Assembly: GCA_001940645.1 (NCBI GenBank)
Contig: MDVS01000031.1
Span: 1-40,992 of the forward strand
Direction: 5' to 3'
Length of the DNA stretch: 40,992 nucleotides
Source: Candidatus Heimdallarchaeota archaeon LC_3
GTDB taxonomy: Archaea > Asgardarchaeota > Heimdallarchaeia > Hodarchaeales > LC-3
The position numbers and the translations under genes were made by a program. Each line of letters starts with the position of its first letter. Position 1 is the stretch's first letter. The notes below the pieces were generated by a model that was given only the letters and a program-made list of their open reading frames with translations, did not search any database and was not told the origin of the DNA. Positions 1 to 8,428 of this stretch are shown here, piece after piece.

Positions 1-446
1 AATTACCATACTTTGCAATCATTCCATCAAAAGGTCTGCCAACTAATTTAGAGTATTCCTTGAATACTTCAGGAATAATAATTTTAGCATTTTCAAAACC
101 TTGCATTAAACTTTCACGCAAGCCAACCATTTCATTAGAATGAGTTAATGCACCATGAGCAAAAGGTTTTTTAGGATCCAATACAATCATTGGATCAAAA
201 GGTTTGAGAAATTGGTCTACTTGTTCTTGTTTTGGTATAGAAACTAATGCTGAGGTGTGTGATAAAATGAATCCGTCTAAACACACCATTACTGGTAAAT
301 AGATCTTTTTATGTTCCGCTATCTTAAAGGCCATCAAAGTCAGATCCAATACCTCCTGATTGTTTTTCGCATATATTTGTATCCAGCCCGCATCACGGAA
401 AGCCATACTATCCTGGTGATCAACCCAAATATTCCAAGGGTTTAAC
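1..446 (-). CDS. porA: PorA fragment on the opposite strand (part of a chimeric inverted repeat)
   Basis: Read on the minus strand, this stretch encodes a continuous piece of the 2-oxoacid:ferredoxin oxidoreductase alpha subunit. It includes NIWVDHQDSMAFRDAGWIQI and then KIYLPVMVCLDGF, and runs off the window at base 1. Bases 1-305 are the exact reverse complement of 447-751, so the downstream part repeats the plus-strand porA. Bases 306-446 hold about 48 residues that should lie upstream of base 447 but sit here in inverted orientation. The PorA family carries such a segment (WIQIYA...NQE..D) just before the conserved PVMV..DGF. I read this as a contig-edge chimera rather than a second gene. 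Confidence 0.7.
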
Positions 447-751
447 GATCTATTTACCAGTAATGGTGTGTTTAGACGGATTCATTTTATCACACACCTC
501 AGCATTAGTTTCTATACCAAAACAAGAACAAGTAGACCAATTTCTCAAACCTTTTGATCCAATGATTGTATTGGATCCTAAAAAACCTTTTGCTCATGGT
601 GCATTAACTCATTCTAATGAAATGGTTGGCTTGCGTGAAAGTTTAATGCAAGGTTTTGAAAATGCTAAAATTATTATTCCTGAAGTATTCAAGGAATACT
701 CTAAATTAGTTGGCAGACCTTTTGATGGAATGATTGCAAAGTATGGTAATT
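1..751. repeat. 305-bp perfect inverted repeat with 141-bp loop
   Basis: Arm 1 (1-305) and arm 2 (447-751) are perfect reverse complements, with the mismatch starting at 306/446. Arm 1 begins at the very first base of the window, so its true length is unknown. The loop (306-446) is coding only on the minus strand, where it continues the PorA frame into arm 1. No transposase, terminal repeat or target duplication is present. Perfect identity, placement at a contig end and interruption of a metabolic gene fit an inverted amplification or assembly chimera. Confidence 0.9.
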
Positions 752-1098
752 CTGAGGCAAAAATTGGTATTATGGCTTTAGGAACACTTGGTGAAGAAGC
801 TGAAGAGGCAGTAGATTATCTACAGACAGAAAAAGATATTAAAGCAAAAATTTTACGACCTCGAGTGTTTAGACCATGGCCTGAAGAAGAACTACTTGAA
901 GAATTAAAGAAACTTGACAAATTACTAATTCTAGATCGTTCAGTTTCCTTTGGAAATGGTGGACAATTAGCATTAGAGGTACAGTCTTCATTGTTCAAAC
1001 ATAATATAAAATTAGAAGTTCATCCTAAAATTGCTGGATTAGGAGGTCAAGATGTGAATCATAAAGATATAGCTAAATTCGTGGAGGAGTTATTATGA
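448..1098 (+). CDS. porA: 2-oxoacid:ferredoxin oxidoreductase alpha subunit, C-terminal part (5' truncated)
   Basis: This is the alpha chain of a pyruvate or branched 2-oxoacid:ferredoxin oxidoreductase, which makes acyl-CoA, CO2 and reduced ferredoxin together with PorB. The visible part begins IYLPVMVCLDGF, corresponding to the middle of the family. It then shows FDPMIVLDPKKPFAHG and the C-terminal domain with ILRPRVFRPWPEEEL and LDRSVSFGNGGQLALEV. The ATG at 463 is an internal Met, not a start; homology already holds from base 448. About half of the usual ~390 residues is missing upstream because of the inverted repeat. The stop overlaps the porB start (ATGA), which indicates translational coupling. 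The exact 2-oxoacid substrate cannot be assigned. Confidence 0.9.
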   Translation: MYLPVMVCLDGFILSHTSALVSIPKQEQVDQFLKPFDPMIVLDPKKPFAHGALTHSNEMVGLRESLMQGFENAKIIIPEVFKEYSKLVGRPFDGMIAKYGNSEAKIGIMALGTLGEEAEEAVDYLQTEKDIKAKILRPRVFRPWPEEELLEELKKLDKLLILDRSVSFGNGGQLALEVQSSLFKHNIKLEVHPKIAGLGGQDVNHKDIAKFVEELL

Positions 1099-2006
1099 CG
1101 ACTACATCCTTCAAAATTGATGAAATAGTTGAACTTATGGAACAATCTGAACCATTACTTCCAGGTAATTTTGCTTGTTCAGGTTGTGGAATGACAGTTG
1201 CAATGCGGGTTGCACTCTCAGCTATTAAAAATCCAATTGTTGTCATTCCTGCCTGTTGTGCTAGTGTTGTTGAATCACTTCACCCTAATATATCTTACAA
1301 TTTTCCTGTAGTAAATATAGCTTTTGCTGCTCACGCTGCTGCTGCCTCTGGTATTGCACGTGCTAAGAAAGTGCGTGGTGAAGATATTACAACAGTTGTC
1401 TGGTCTGGTGATGGTGGTAGTTTTGATATAGGATTTGCAACGTTATCTGGTGCAGCTGAACGAGGTGAAAATATTATTCATGCAATTTATGATAACGGAT
1501 TTTATGGAAATACAGGTGGTCAGAGGTCAAGTGCTACTCCTCGTGGTGCAGGAACCACTACAACTCCTCATGGAAAAGAACAAAAAAGGAAAGCTATCGG
1601 TAGGATTATGGCCATGCATGATATCGCATATGTAGCTACTACAAGTGTGGGATATCCTCGAGATATCTTTGCTAAATTCAACAAGGCTTCTCAAATAGAA
1701 GGATTCAAATTTATACTTATAGATGCTCCATGTCCAACAGGATGGGTATCAGATCCAGATCTAACTGTTGAATTAGGCAAATTAGCTGTTAAGACCGGCT
1801 TTTTCCCTATGTACGAATATGAAAATGCTAAGCTTACTTTTACTTCGCCTTCTAATAGACTAAAAGATCCCTCTAAAAGAACTCCTATCGAAGAATACTT
1901 GAAGCACCAAGGCCGTTTCAAAAATTTGTTGAAAGATCACGAAACACTAAAACTTTTTAAACAAGATATTGAAGATGAATGGACTATGCTTGAACGTTTA
2001 GAATGA
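1095..2006 (+). CDS. porB: 2-oxoacid:ferredoxin oxidoreductase beta subunit (TPP-binding)
   Basis: This is the thiamine-diphosphate-binding beta subunit and partner of PorA. At 303 residues it is full length for the archaeal family. The N-terminus has the FACSGCGM cluster-ligand motif. The ThDP/Mg motif follows as GDGGSFDIGFATLSGAAERG with the distal YDNGFYGNTGGQ, and the loop IDAPCPTGW lies near the C-terminus. The ATG overlaps the porA stop by 4 bases. The gamma and delta subunits are not in the window and may lie beyond the broken left end. The enzyme is cytosolic and links 2-oxoacid oxidation to ferredoxin reduction. A T-rich tract directly follows the stop and may end the transcript. Confidence 0.95.
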   Translation: MTTTSFKIDEIVELMEQSEPLLPGNFACSGCGMTVAMRVALSAIKNPIVVIPACCASVVESLHPNISYNFPVVNIAFAAHAAAASGIARAKKVRGEDITTVVWSGDGGSFDIGFATLSGAAERGENIIHAIYDNGFYGNTGGQRSSATPRGAGTTTTPHGKEQKRKAIGRIMAMHDIAYVATTSVGYPRDIFAKFNKASQIEGFKFILIDAPCPTGWVSDPDLTVELGKLAVKTGFFPMYEYENAKLTFTSPSNRLKDPSKRTPIEEYLKHQGRFKNLLKDHETLKLFKQDIEDEWTMLERLE

Positions 2007-2142
2007 CTTTTTTCACTTCTTCTAAGTTATTTTCTAACCTAGCTATTAGTTCTATCTTAAAATCAGTTTCCTCATATGAATTAGTTTTATCCATTTATCT
2101 ATGACTTTTTTAATATTTATTACAACTCTTTTTTGATTGTAT

Positions 2143-2424
2143 ATGTCAAATTATGATAGATCTACCGACTTAATCGATAGAGAAATGAAAAAAAATAGTA
2201 ATTGGATATGGAATTATTGGGATAAATCTAATAACAAGATTTACTACATTTCTTGGGCTATTTCCGTTTTTTATAGCCTATTTATAGTTTTTCCTACGGT
2301 TTCCACTTATGTGAATGGTGGCATGGATGATTTGACCTTCGGAATCCTTCTGTTTTTTCTTTTTATTATCGGACCAATTCTTTTTGCATATAGTCCGGGT
2401 TTTTATTATCTTATTAAGAAATGA
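2143..2424 (+). CDS. Small two-helix membrane protein, unknown function
   Basis: The protein has about 93 residues with a charged N-terminal third (MSNYDRSTDLIDREMKKN). Two hydrophobic segments follow, roughly IYYISWAISVFYSLFIVF and LTFGILLFFLFIIGPILFAY, so it should be an integral membrane protein with a short loop. I place the start at the ATG at 2143; an in-frame TTG at 2137 would add two residues. No ribosome binding site is obvious for either. No family is recognised. It stands alone between porB and the next small gene, with more than 100 bases on each side. Confidence 0.55.
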   Translation: MSNYDRSTDLIDREMKKNSNWIWNYWDKSNNKIYYISWAISVFYSLFIVFPTVSTYVNGGMDDLTFGILLFFLFIIGPILFAYSPGFYYLIKK

Positions 2425-2567
2425 TTTAAGAATTATTTTCTAATTTAATTATTACTCTTTTTTAAATAAAAAAATTAGTAAACTCCGTTAAGTTTTAATT
2501 TTTACCAACTTGATTATAATTAATACTAATAATTGAGAATAATCAATTAATTATCAAAAAAAGGAGA

Positions 2568-2945
2568 ATGAAACAAATTTTTCATCCCGTTGATCCAAAA
2601 CAGTTTTTAGAATATGAGAAACACGAGCATTATTTTGAAAAAAGAGTTTTTTTGTATTCAGACAGAAAACCTCTACAAAAGGAGGTATCGTGGGCAGGTA
2701 AAAACTACAAACTAGGAGAACCCATAAAATATGATGCACCTGGGAATGTGAGTCAACTAACTCAAGCAATATATCGGTTACCATTAACTTATGAAGGAGA
2801 GCAAATTCTATCTACAGAAGCTAACGGATTCCTTTTTATTTATTCTAGGACAACAAGTGTAAGTTCTCAAAATAAGGACATGAAAGGCACTGGAGTATCT
2901 ACCTCACAAATTCACTTTTTGGTTTATCCATTAAAAAAATTCTAA
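2568..2945 (+). CDS. Hypothetical protein, unknown function
   Basis: This 125-residue soluble protein is rich in aromatic and charged residues, with no Cys pair, membrane segment or recognisable motif. A purine-rich stretch (AAAGGAGA) sits immediately before the ATG, closer than an ideal Shine-Dalgarno spacing. The C-terminal half (EQILSTEANGFLFIYSRTTS, then HFLVYPLKKF) looks like beta strands. It lies between the small membrane protein and dnaJ on the same strand, but gaps of 143 and 63 bases give no clear operon signal. Codon use looks like that of the neighbours. Function cannot be inferred. Confidence 0.6.
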   Translation: MKQIFHPVDPKQFLEYEKHEHYFEKRVFLYSDRKPLQKEVSWAGKNYKLGEPIKYDAPGNVSQLTQAIYRLPLTYEGEQILSTEANGFLFIYSRTTSVSSQNKDMKGTGVSTSQIHFLVYPLKKF

Positions 2946-3008
2946 TATAAACTTCAATATTACCAATTAACTTTTTTGTATTAATAATTAGGAGATTAGT
3001 CTAACCAA

Positions 3009-4133
3009 ATGTCTCAAAAAAGAGATTACTATGAAATTTTAGGGGTGTCAAAAAATTCATCCAATAGTGAATTAAAAAAAGCTTACCGTAAGCTTGCTAT
3101 GAATTTTCATCCTGATATGGCTGAAAAGAAAGGAATTGATAAAAAGGAAGCAGAGGAAAAATTCAAAGAGATCAGTGAAGCTTATGGAGTGCTATCTGAT
3201 TCCGAAAAAAGATCAGTTTATGATCGTTTTGGCCATGAAGGTCTCCAAGGTCGTGGAATGGGATTCAACGGCGATTTTGGAGGTTTTGAAGATATTTTAT
3301 CAGATCTCTTTGGAGGGATTTTTGGTGGGAGTAGTCGCCGTCGTTCTTCTAGTACAAGACGCGGTCCCCAAAGAGGTTCGGATATTCAGATGATTTTGGA
3401 AATCTCTCTGGTGGAAGCTTATAATGGAGCAGAAAAAGAAATTGTTCCTCCTATGCCAGCTATTTGTCCAACTTGTAATGGTTCCAAAGCTAAACCTGGT
3501 ACTAAACCTGAAACTTGTCGTACATGCCGTGGTCAAGGACAGGTCCAACAAACTCAGCGTTCTTTCTTCGGTGTAGTCAACACTATTACTACCTGTCCCA
3601 CTTGTCGTGGTGAAGGACAAGCCATTTCTAAAAAATGTCCAGAATGCAAAGGAGAGGGTAGAATTCCTCAGAAACGAAAAATCAAAATTAATATTCCTCC
3701 AGGAATAGATGATGGAAACCAAATACGAATCCCTCGGGAAGGTCGCCATGGGGAAATGGGTGGAGACTCTGGTGATCTATTTCTTGTTTTAAGAGTTGAG
3801 GAACATCCTGTTTTTAAACGTGATGGAGCTGATCTTCATAGAACTTTATTGATTCCCTTTCATACTGCAGTTTTGGGAGGTAAAATTAACATTCCATACC
3901 TTGATGGATCAATAATCCCTTTTACTATTCCTAAAAATATAAAACCAGATGAAAAAATTAAGGTTGAAAGGAAGGGTATGCCTGTTAGAAAAGGTGGCCG
4001 ATTAGGAGATTTGTATATATATGTTAATATTGGTGCTCCAGAAAAAGTTAATAAGGAACAAAAAGAATATTTACAAAAGTTTGAGCAACTTTTCGGTGAA
4101 TATACTCTTAAAACAAACAAAAAAGCAAAATAA
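3009..4133 (+). CDS. dnaJ: Chaperone DnaJ (Hsp40, type I)
   Basis: This is a co-chaperone that delivers unfolded clients to DnaK and stimulates its ATPase. All type I domains are visible. The J domain occupies about residues 5-75 with the HPD triad at 34-36. A Gly/Phe-rich linker lies at about 80-110. Four CxxCxG-type zinc repeats follow (C153PTC, C170RTC, C196PTC, C210PEC). The C-terminal client-binding beta domains end near residue 374. The length is normal. No dnaK or grpE is adjacent, so the partner must be encoded elsewhere. GGAG lies 17 bases before the ATG, which is rather far. A T-run directly follows the stop. Confidence 0.96.
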   Translation: MSQKRDYYEILGVSKNSSNSELKKAYRKLAMNFHPDMAEKKGIDKKEAEEKFKEISEAYGVLSDSEKRSVYDRFGHEGLQGRGMGFNGDFGGFEDILSDLFGGIFGGSSRRRSSSTRRGPQRGSDIQMILEISLVEAYNGAEKEIVPPMPAICPTCNGSKAKPGTKPETCRTCRGQGQVQQTQRSFFGVVNTITTCPTCRGEGQAISKKCPECKGEGRIPQKRKIKINIPPGIDDGNQIRIPREGRHGEMGGDSGDLFLVLRVEEHPVFKRDGADLHRTLLIPFHTAVLGGKINIPYLDGSIIPFTIPKNIKPDEKIKVERKGMPVRKGGRLGDLYIYVNIGAPEKVNKEQKEYLQKFEQLFGEYTLKTNKKAK

Positions 4134-4153
4134 GTTTTTTATGTATTTTGACT

Positions 4154-5266
4154 TCATATTGCTAGGTTTAATTTCTTTTTATGCCATCGATGTGAAAAAA
4201 TTGGTGCATCTCTGGGTATAAAATTTTCGTTTTCTAATATCCATTCCCAATTTAAATTACAGTTATTTGGGCATTTCAGTGATTTTAGACCAGGTGAAAA
4301 TTCATTCTGTAATGAATAATAATCTATTTCTTGAGCAACTTGAAAATCACAAGCTCCACAGTTATGACTTCCACGATCTTTTCCCTTAGCCACTGGTTCA
4401 CATACAATTTTAGCATCTGTTGGTTTTTCAGGAGCTATTCTTTTCAACACCTCTAAAACAGACCATAACCAAGGTGGGCTAAACAATCGTTTTTTATAAA
4501 GAACATCAACTAAAGTATCACGATGGACAGTAACGGGATTAAGTGATACTACTTTGCTTCCAGCTTTGAAACTGTCAATAATCGATTGCGTAGCATCTTC
4601 TATCGCTTCCAATTCAGTCATAAAAGGTGGTTTTAATAATACATATGATTTAACATATGATCCACAATCCTCAGCATTCTTAACGGATGTAAGGAATTGA
4701 TCAAAATTAAATCCTTTATTTATATAAGATTGGTTGATATAATCATTGCTGGTTTCCAAACCAACTCCAATCCATATAGGTTTGCCATGAATTATATCAA
4801 CTAGCTCTTTTAACTCTTTTTTGTGTAAATTAATGTATTCAGGTCTTGATTCAATAATTACTTCTTTAACATTATCGAGTGTTGCGATTTTTTCCATTAT
4901 TCGTTTTTGTGATTCAAATGGAACTTCTTTTGGATCAATGAAACTTCCAGAATTAAAAATTTTTACGGCCTCGACTTCATGTAATCGATCTTTATGTTTT
5001 TCCCATTCTTTCATAAAGTATTCTGCGGGATCTGTTTCTGGATTAAGGGTGGAATCATTAGGATAACCACACATAGAGCATCCTCCCGATTTTGATAAAG
5101 CCCAAGTACATCCTACTGTTGGAATCAAAGTAATAAGAGCCAATCCCGGTCCATGGGACAAAGTAGTCTGTTCTATTTTCGAATAAACTACAATTTTCCT
5201 TTTACGATTCACAAATGATTCTCTGCGTATCGGTAATATCTCAGTACCTATTTTAAATGCTTCCAA
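4154..5266 (-). CDS. raSEA: Archaeosine synthase beta subunit, radical SAM protein RaSEA
   Basis: RaSEA is a radical SAM lyase that works with ArcS. It cleaves the lysine adduct on preQ0-tRNA to give archaeosine (G+) at position 15 of tRNA. The cluster motif is C-x9-C-x2-C (GCTWALSKSGGCSMCGY), the Elp3-like spacing used by this family. Further features are LETSNDYINQSYINKGF and a C-terminal Cys-rich part (HNCGACDF, KCPNNCN). The length of 370 is normal. The start is a TTG with AAGGA about 6 bases upstream. It begins two bases after the arcS stop, so the pair is clearly co-transcribed and probably translationally coupled. Confidence 0.9.
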   Translation of the reverse strand: MEAFKIGTEILPIRRESFVNRKRKIVVYSKIEQTTLSHGPGLALITLIPTVGCTWALSKSGGCSMCGYPNDSTLNPETDPAEYFMKEWEKHKDRLHEVEAVKIFNSGSFIDPKEVPFESQKRIMEKIATLDNVKEVIIESRPEYINLHKKELKELVDIIHGKPIWIGVGLETSNDYINQSYINKGFNFDQFLTSVKNAEDCGSYVKSYVLLKPPFMTELEAIEDATQSIIDSFKAGSKVVSLNPVTVHRDTLVDVLYKKRLFSPPWLWSVLEVLKRIAPEKPTDAKIVCEPVAKGKDRGSHNCGACDFQVAQEIDYYSLQNEFSPGLKSLKCPNNCNLNWEWILENENFIPRDAPIFSHRWHKKKLNLAI

Positions 5267-5268
5267 TA

Positions 5269-7260
5269 TTAATCCTTCTTTTTTGTTTTATTTTTTTTTC
5301 GTAAACTTACTCCTAATCCATAATTCAAATCCTGTAATTCTTTTCCGGTTAAATTAGTTTTGCCTATTCCCAAAAATCTCTCGTTAATATTATAAACTAA
5401 TACTTCGTTACCAGGTTTAATTTGTGGATCTGCATAGCTTATTCCTGAGCAATATAATGCAGAACCGGTTATTTCTTCCCCATCAAATATTACTTTGAGT
5501 CCCTCCACGTGATTCAGAACTCTTTTAACACCATCTAATGTAAGAGTTAACAAACCCGATTCTTTAGAAATAGTAGCTAGTTGATTTTTCTGGTATTCAG
5601 CTGTTTCATTAAAACTTCTAAGAAATAATTTTGTTTCCTCTGGAAATAACTTTAAACCTATGTCCAATCCAAATTGAAAGTCAGCTATTGTTTGAAATTT
5701 TTTTAATAACCAATTTTGTTTTGAGACTCTATTTTCTTTAGATAAGGATCTTTGAATATCATGTAAAATTCTTTCAAAGGCATAAAGATTCTCTGAAACT
5801 GAAGATCTACCTTTAAATTCAATGAAAGTGATATTATAATCTTTTTCTTTTGTTATTCGTTTAATTAGAGTTTTTTCTGGTTCTGGTAGATAAGCAATAA
5901 TAGGAAACCCCTTTGGAATGGGTTTAAGCATATTTTCAAAGAGATTATTTAAAATTGCAAACTCTAAATCTGACCAATGTCCTGTTACTGTTATATCGTA
6001 ATATTTAACAGGATATAAACTTTCCAGATATCTGGGTACTATTCCTAAAGGAGAGGTTATTATCCATTCTTCTAATCCATATCTATATGATCCCAATCCT
6101 TTCTTTATTGTTTCGGCAAACTTTTTATGAGAATTAGATTGGGAATAAGGTTTTCTAGCAGAACAAGGAAGTAATAATAAACCCCATTTTTGTTTATCGT
6201 AAGAATATCTATTAAGAAGTCGATTTTGGAATTCAACAATTTCAGGACGGACATAGTCTGTCTCATCAGTTATTAATAGCTGATCAGATCTATCAAAGTT
6301 GACATAAGAGTTTAAGTATTGTTTTTCATTATCAGCCAGTCTTAGCAATCCGGCTAGACTAGGGAATCTTTTAGATGATTGTTTAACTAAGTCTCTGAGG
6401 TTTTGATTTATGATAGCATTTTGAATAAGTTTTAGTAATCCTTTTGTAAAATTCCTATTGTGTAAAGTAAGATCCGATAATGATAAAGAATTAGAAAAAT
6501 CTTTTTTATTGCATATTTCGCATAGACATGGTAGTGATTGATTTAAATTGCTTTTTTTGTTATCCAAATCATAGTTCCATGTGAGATATTTGTTTAAATG
6601 TGATAGATAATCAGTATAAAGGTTATCAAACACGTCTATACCTAAATATGCCAATAAAGGCATGAATAATGGATGAATTCCAGGTGTATATAATAAAGAT
6701 GAAGGAAAGACAGATTTGATTTTTAAAATATACTCCCACATTGTTCTTGGAAAATCTGAATGCGAGGAAAAATCTCCAAGAATAAACATTTCAGGACTAA
6801 ATTTCCATGTACTAAGATCGTCATCTTTTGTTATTGCAACGGCCCAACTAATTTCCGGTATTTCTTCAATTACCTTTTGAATAAAGTAAGGATACTGCAC
6901 TAATTGTCGATAATTATGAGCACGATCATACGGTAACGAAATTATATCAATATTGTTATTAATAAAATATTCATAGTATTTTGTTTGTAGAACCTTTAAT
7001 AATTCTTTACCACTTTGAATATCAGAGTAGTACTGTAAACTTGGTAAATATCCTATATTAATTTCATGATTTCTTTTCAAAGGTTTTGAAATTTTAAAAT
7101 TAATTTTATCTTTCCTAATATGTATTGGAGGAATCTTATACTGACTTATTAATAGAGGACCAAGAACTTTGTAATTGTTCAAATCTTTTTTATATTGAAT
7201 TAATCGAGCTGGTCCATCATGCTTTTTTATTTCATATTTAAGGTCGTAATTTTTTTTCAT
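5269..7260 (-). CDS. arcS: Archaeosine synthase alpha subunit ArcS (TGT paralogue with PUA domain)
   Basis: ArcS transfers free lysine onto the nitrile of preQ0-15 in tRNA, the step before RaSEA action. The N-terminal half resembles the tRNA-guanine transglycosylase barrel, with a zinc-type CLCEIC at 245-250. The ArcS signature PCSARKPYSQSNSH lies at about 365-378, with the reactive Lys in KPY. The C-terminal ~80 residues form a PUA RNA-binding domain (LTLDGVKRVL, YADPQIKPGNEVLVYN). The length of 663 fits the longer family members. The ATG start is supported by the position of the N-terminus. It is the first gene of the arcS-raSEA pair and is transcribed away from the Roadblock gene across a 382-bp gap. 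Confidence 0.92.
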   Translation of the reverse strand: MKKNYDLKYEIKKHDGPARLIQYKKDLNNYKVLGPLLISQYKIPPIHIRKDKINFKISKPLKRNHEINIGYLPSLQYYSDIQSGKELLKVLQTKYYEYFINNNIDIISLPYDRAHNYRQLVQYPYFIQKVIEEIPEISWAVAITKDDDLSTWKFSPEMFILGDFSSHSDFPRTMWEYILKIKSVFPSSLLYTPGIHPLFMPLLAYLGIDVFDNLYTDYLSHLNKYLTWNYDLDNKKSNLNQSLPCLCEICNKKDFSNSLSLSDLTLHNRNFTKGLLKLIQNAIINQNLRDLVKQSSKRFPSLAGLLRLADNEKQYLNSYVNFDRSDQLLITDETDYVRPEIVEFQNRLLNRYSYDKQKWGLLLLPCSARKPYSQSNSHKKFAETIKKGLGSYRYGLEEWIITSPLGIVPRYLESLYPVKYYDITVTGHWSDLEFAILNNLFENMLKPIPKGFPIIAYLPEPEKTLIKRITKEKDYNITFIEFKGRSSVSENLYAFERILHDIQRSLSKENRVSKQNWLLKKFQTIADFQFGLDIGLKLFPEETKLFLRSFNETAEYQKNQLATISKESGLLTLTLDGVKRVLNHVEGLKVIFDGEEITGSALYCSGISYADPQIKPGNEVLVYNINERFLGIGKTNLTGKELQDLNYGLGVSLRKKNKTKKKD

Positions 7261-7642
7261 GTAATATTTTCTACCAGATTTTAATTTGAAACATGTTTTT
7301 TAACAATTTTATCTCTGAAAATTATTTGTAGAGAATTGAGATTTGGTGAAAATAGCAAAATAACTTGATATTACCATTAAAGTACATCTAATAAATCAAA
7401 AGAATATACATTTTCTATAATTCGTCTTTTATATATTAATTGGATACCTTTAACGGAATCTCTTTTTAAATAAATTCAATTTTTATTACTAGAGTTATTT
7501 AAATTCTATAAATAACAAGAAAGTATTTAATTGTAAAATGATGTATTTTGAATGAAATTTAAAAGAAACTTCAATTTAATTTAAAATCATTCATATTTGT
7601 CATTCAAATTACGAAAATTCACTATTTATTAGGAGATGCAAT
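7261..7642. other. 382-bp intergenic region between divergent arcS and the Roadblock gene
   Basis: This is an AT-rich stretch with no open frame of note, no tRNA-like fold and no repeat that I can support. It must hold the divergent promoters of arcS-raSEA (minus) and of the Roadblock/RING-like pair (plus). No TATA box at a convincing distance could be singled out because the whole region is A/T-rich. AGGAGA at 7631-7636 is the ribosome binding site of the downstream gene. Confidence 0.6.
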
Positions 7643-8380
7643 ATGGGAATAGATGTAGCTGTATTACAAAAGCTTCTCAATGAATTAATTGATATTGGCG
7701 CTCAATATGTTGTTGTAGCAGATGTTGAAGGCTTGAGTATAGCTGTAGCGACTATTAGAGAGGATCCGGAAACTATTGAAACTATGGGAGCATTAACATC
7801 AATTGTTATACCTCAAGGAGAACAGATATCCAGTTATTTATCGGGCGAATTTCTAGATGCGATCATTCACACTAAAAGTGCAACTGATCGAAAATCTGTA
7901 ATGGCTTATTCGCTTGATACTGAACCTAAAACTGCAATATTACTGATTTGTGCACCAGAATTAGAACCTCAAGTAGTACACCAATTTGAGAAGACTAGAG
8001 ATAAAATCGAACACTCACTGGAAGGCATTGCTGTTGAAGTTCGAGATAATATCAATGATCCTTTTTCTGGAGCTATTTCAGTTGATAAAAGAATCACTGC
8101 GTTCTGGGAAACCTTGATAAGCTCTGTAGAAAAATCTATTAATATCGAAGGTTTAAAAAGAGTAATTTTAGATGCTAAAGATAATTACCTGCAGATTCAT
8201 GGAAGGTTTAGTCCAGTATTGTATCAAATGAATAGCTATTGTTCTAAAATTACAGAAACTGAAAATTTCGATGATCTGAATAAAGATACCGTTAAACAAG
8301 TTCAAACATGGAAAAAACGAGCTCTTGGCACATCATCTGACGAAGAACCAGAAGAAAAAACTGAAGAACAAGTAGAATAA
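7643..8380 (+). CDS. Roadblock/LC7-like domain protein with acidic tail
   Basis: Residues 3 to about 118 fit the Roadblock/LC7 fold. An amphipathic helix (LQKLLNELIDIGAQ) is followed by VVVADVEGLSIAVATI, a central helix (ETMGALTSIVIPQGEQISSY) and paired strands ending in ILLICAPELEPQVV. Such proteins dimerise and act as GTPase regulators or scaffolds (MglB, Ragulator, dynein light chain) and are abundant in Asgard archaea. The remaining ~120 residues form a second, mostly helical region of unknown family ending in a Glu-rich tail. AGGAGA lies 6 bases before the ATG. The next gene starts 48 bases downstream on the same strand, so an operon is likely. The GTPase partner is unknown. Confidence 0.75.
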   Translation: MGIDVAVLQKLLNELIDIGAQYVVVADVEGLSIAVATIREDPETIETMGALTSIVIPQGEQISSYLSGEFLDAIIHTKSATDRKSVMAYSLDTEPKTAILLICAPELEPQVVHQFEKTRDKIEHSLEGIAVEVRDNINDPFSGAISVDKRITAFWETLISSVEKSINIEGLKRVILDAKDNYLQIHGRFSPVLYQMNSYCSKITETENFDDLNKDTVKQVQTWKKRALGTSSDEEPEEKTEEQVE

Positions 8381-8428
8381 CCCGAAATAATGAAACAATT
8401 TCTTAAAAAAACTTACTTTAATTAGATT

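Noticed and set aside
1..751. Invertible promoter or phase-variation switch
   Set aside because: No recombinase gene is present, and the arms are coding sequence of a metabolic enzyme that begin at the contig edge. The loop encodes protein on one strand only and carries no promoter-like element.
3300..3749. Minus-strand frame within dnaJ rich in Ser/Thr/Phe
   Set aside because: It lies entirely opposite the highly conserved DnaJ zinc-finger region and has no independent support.
7261..7642. tRNA or small RNA gene in the 382-bp gap
   Set aside because: No cloverleaf-compatible GC-rich stems or TTCGA-type loop could be found by eye in this A/T-rich stretch.
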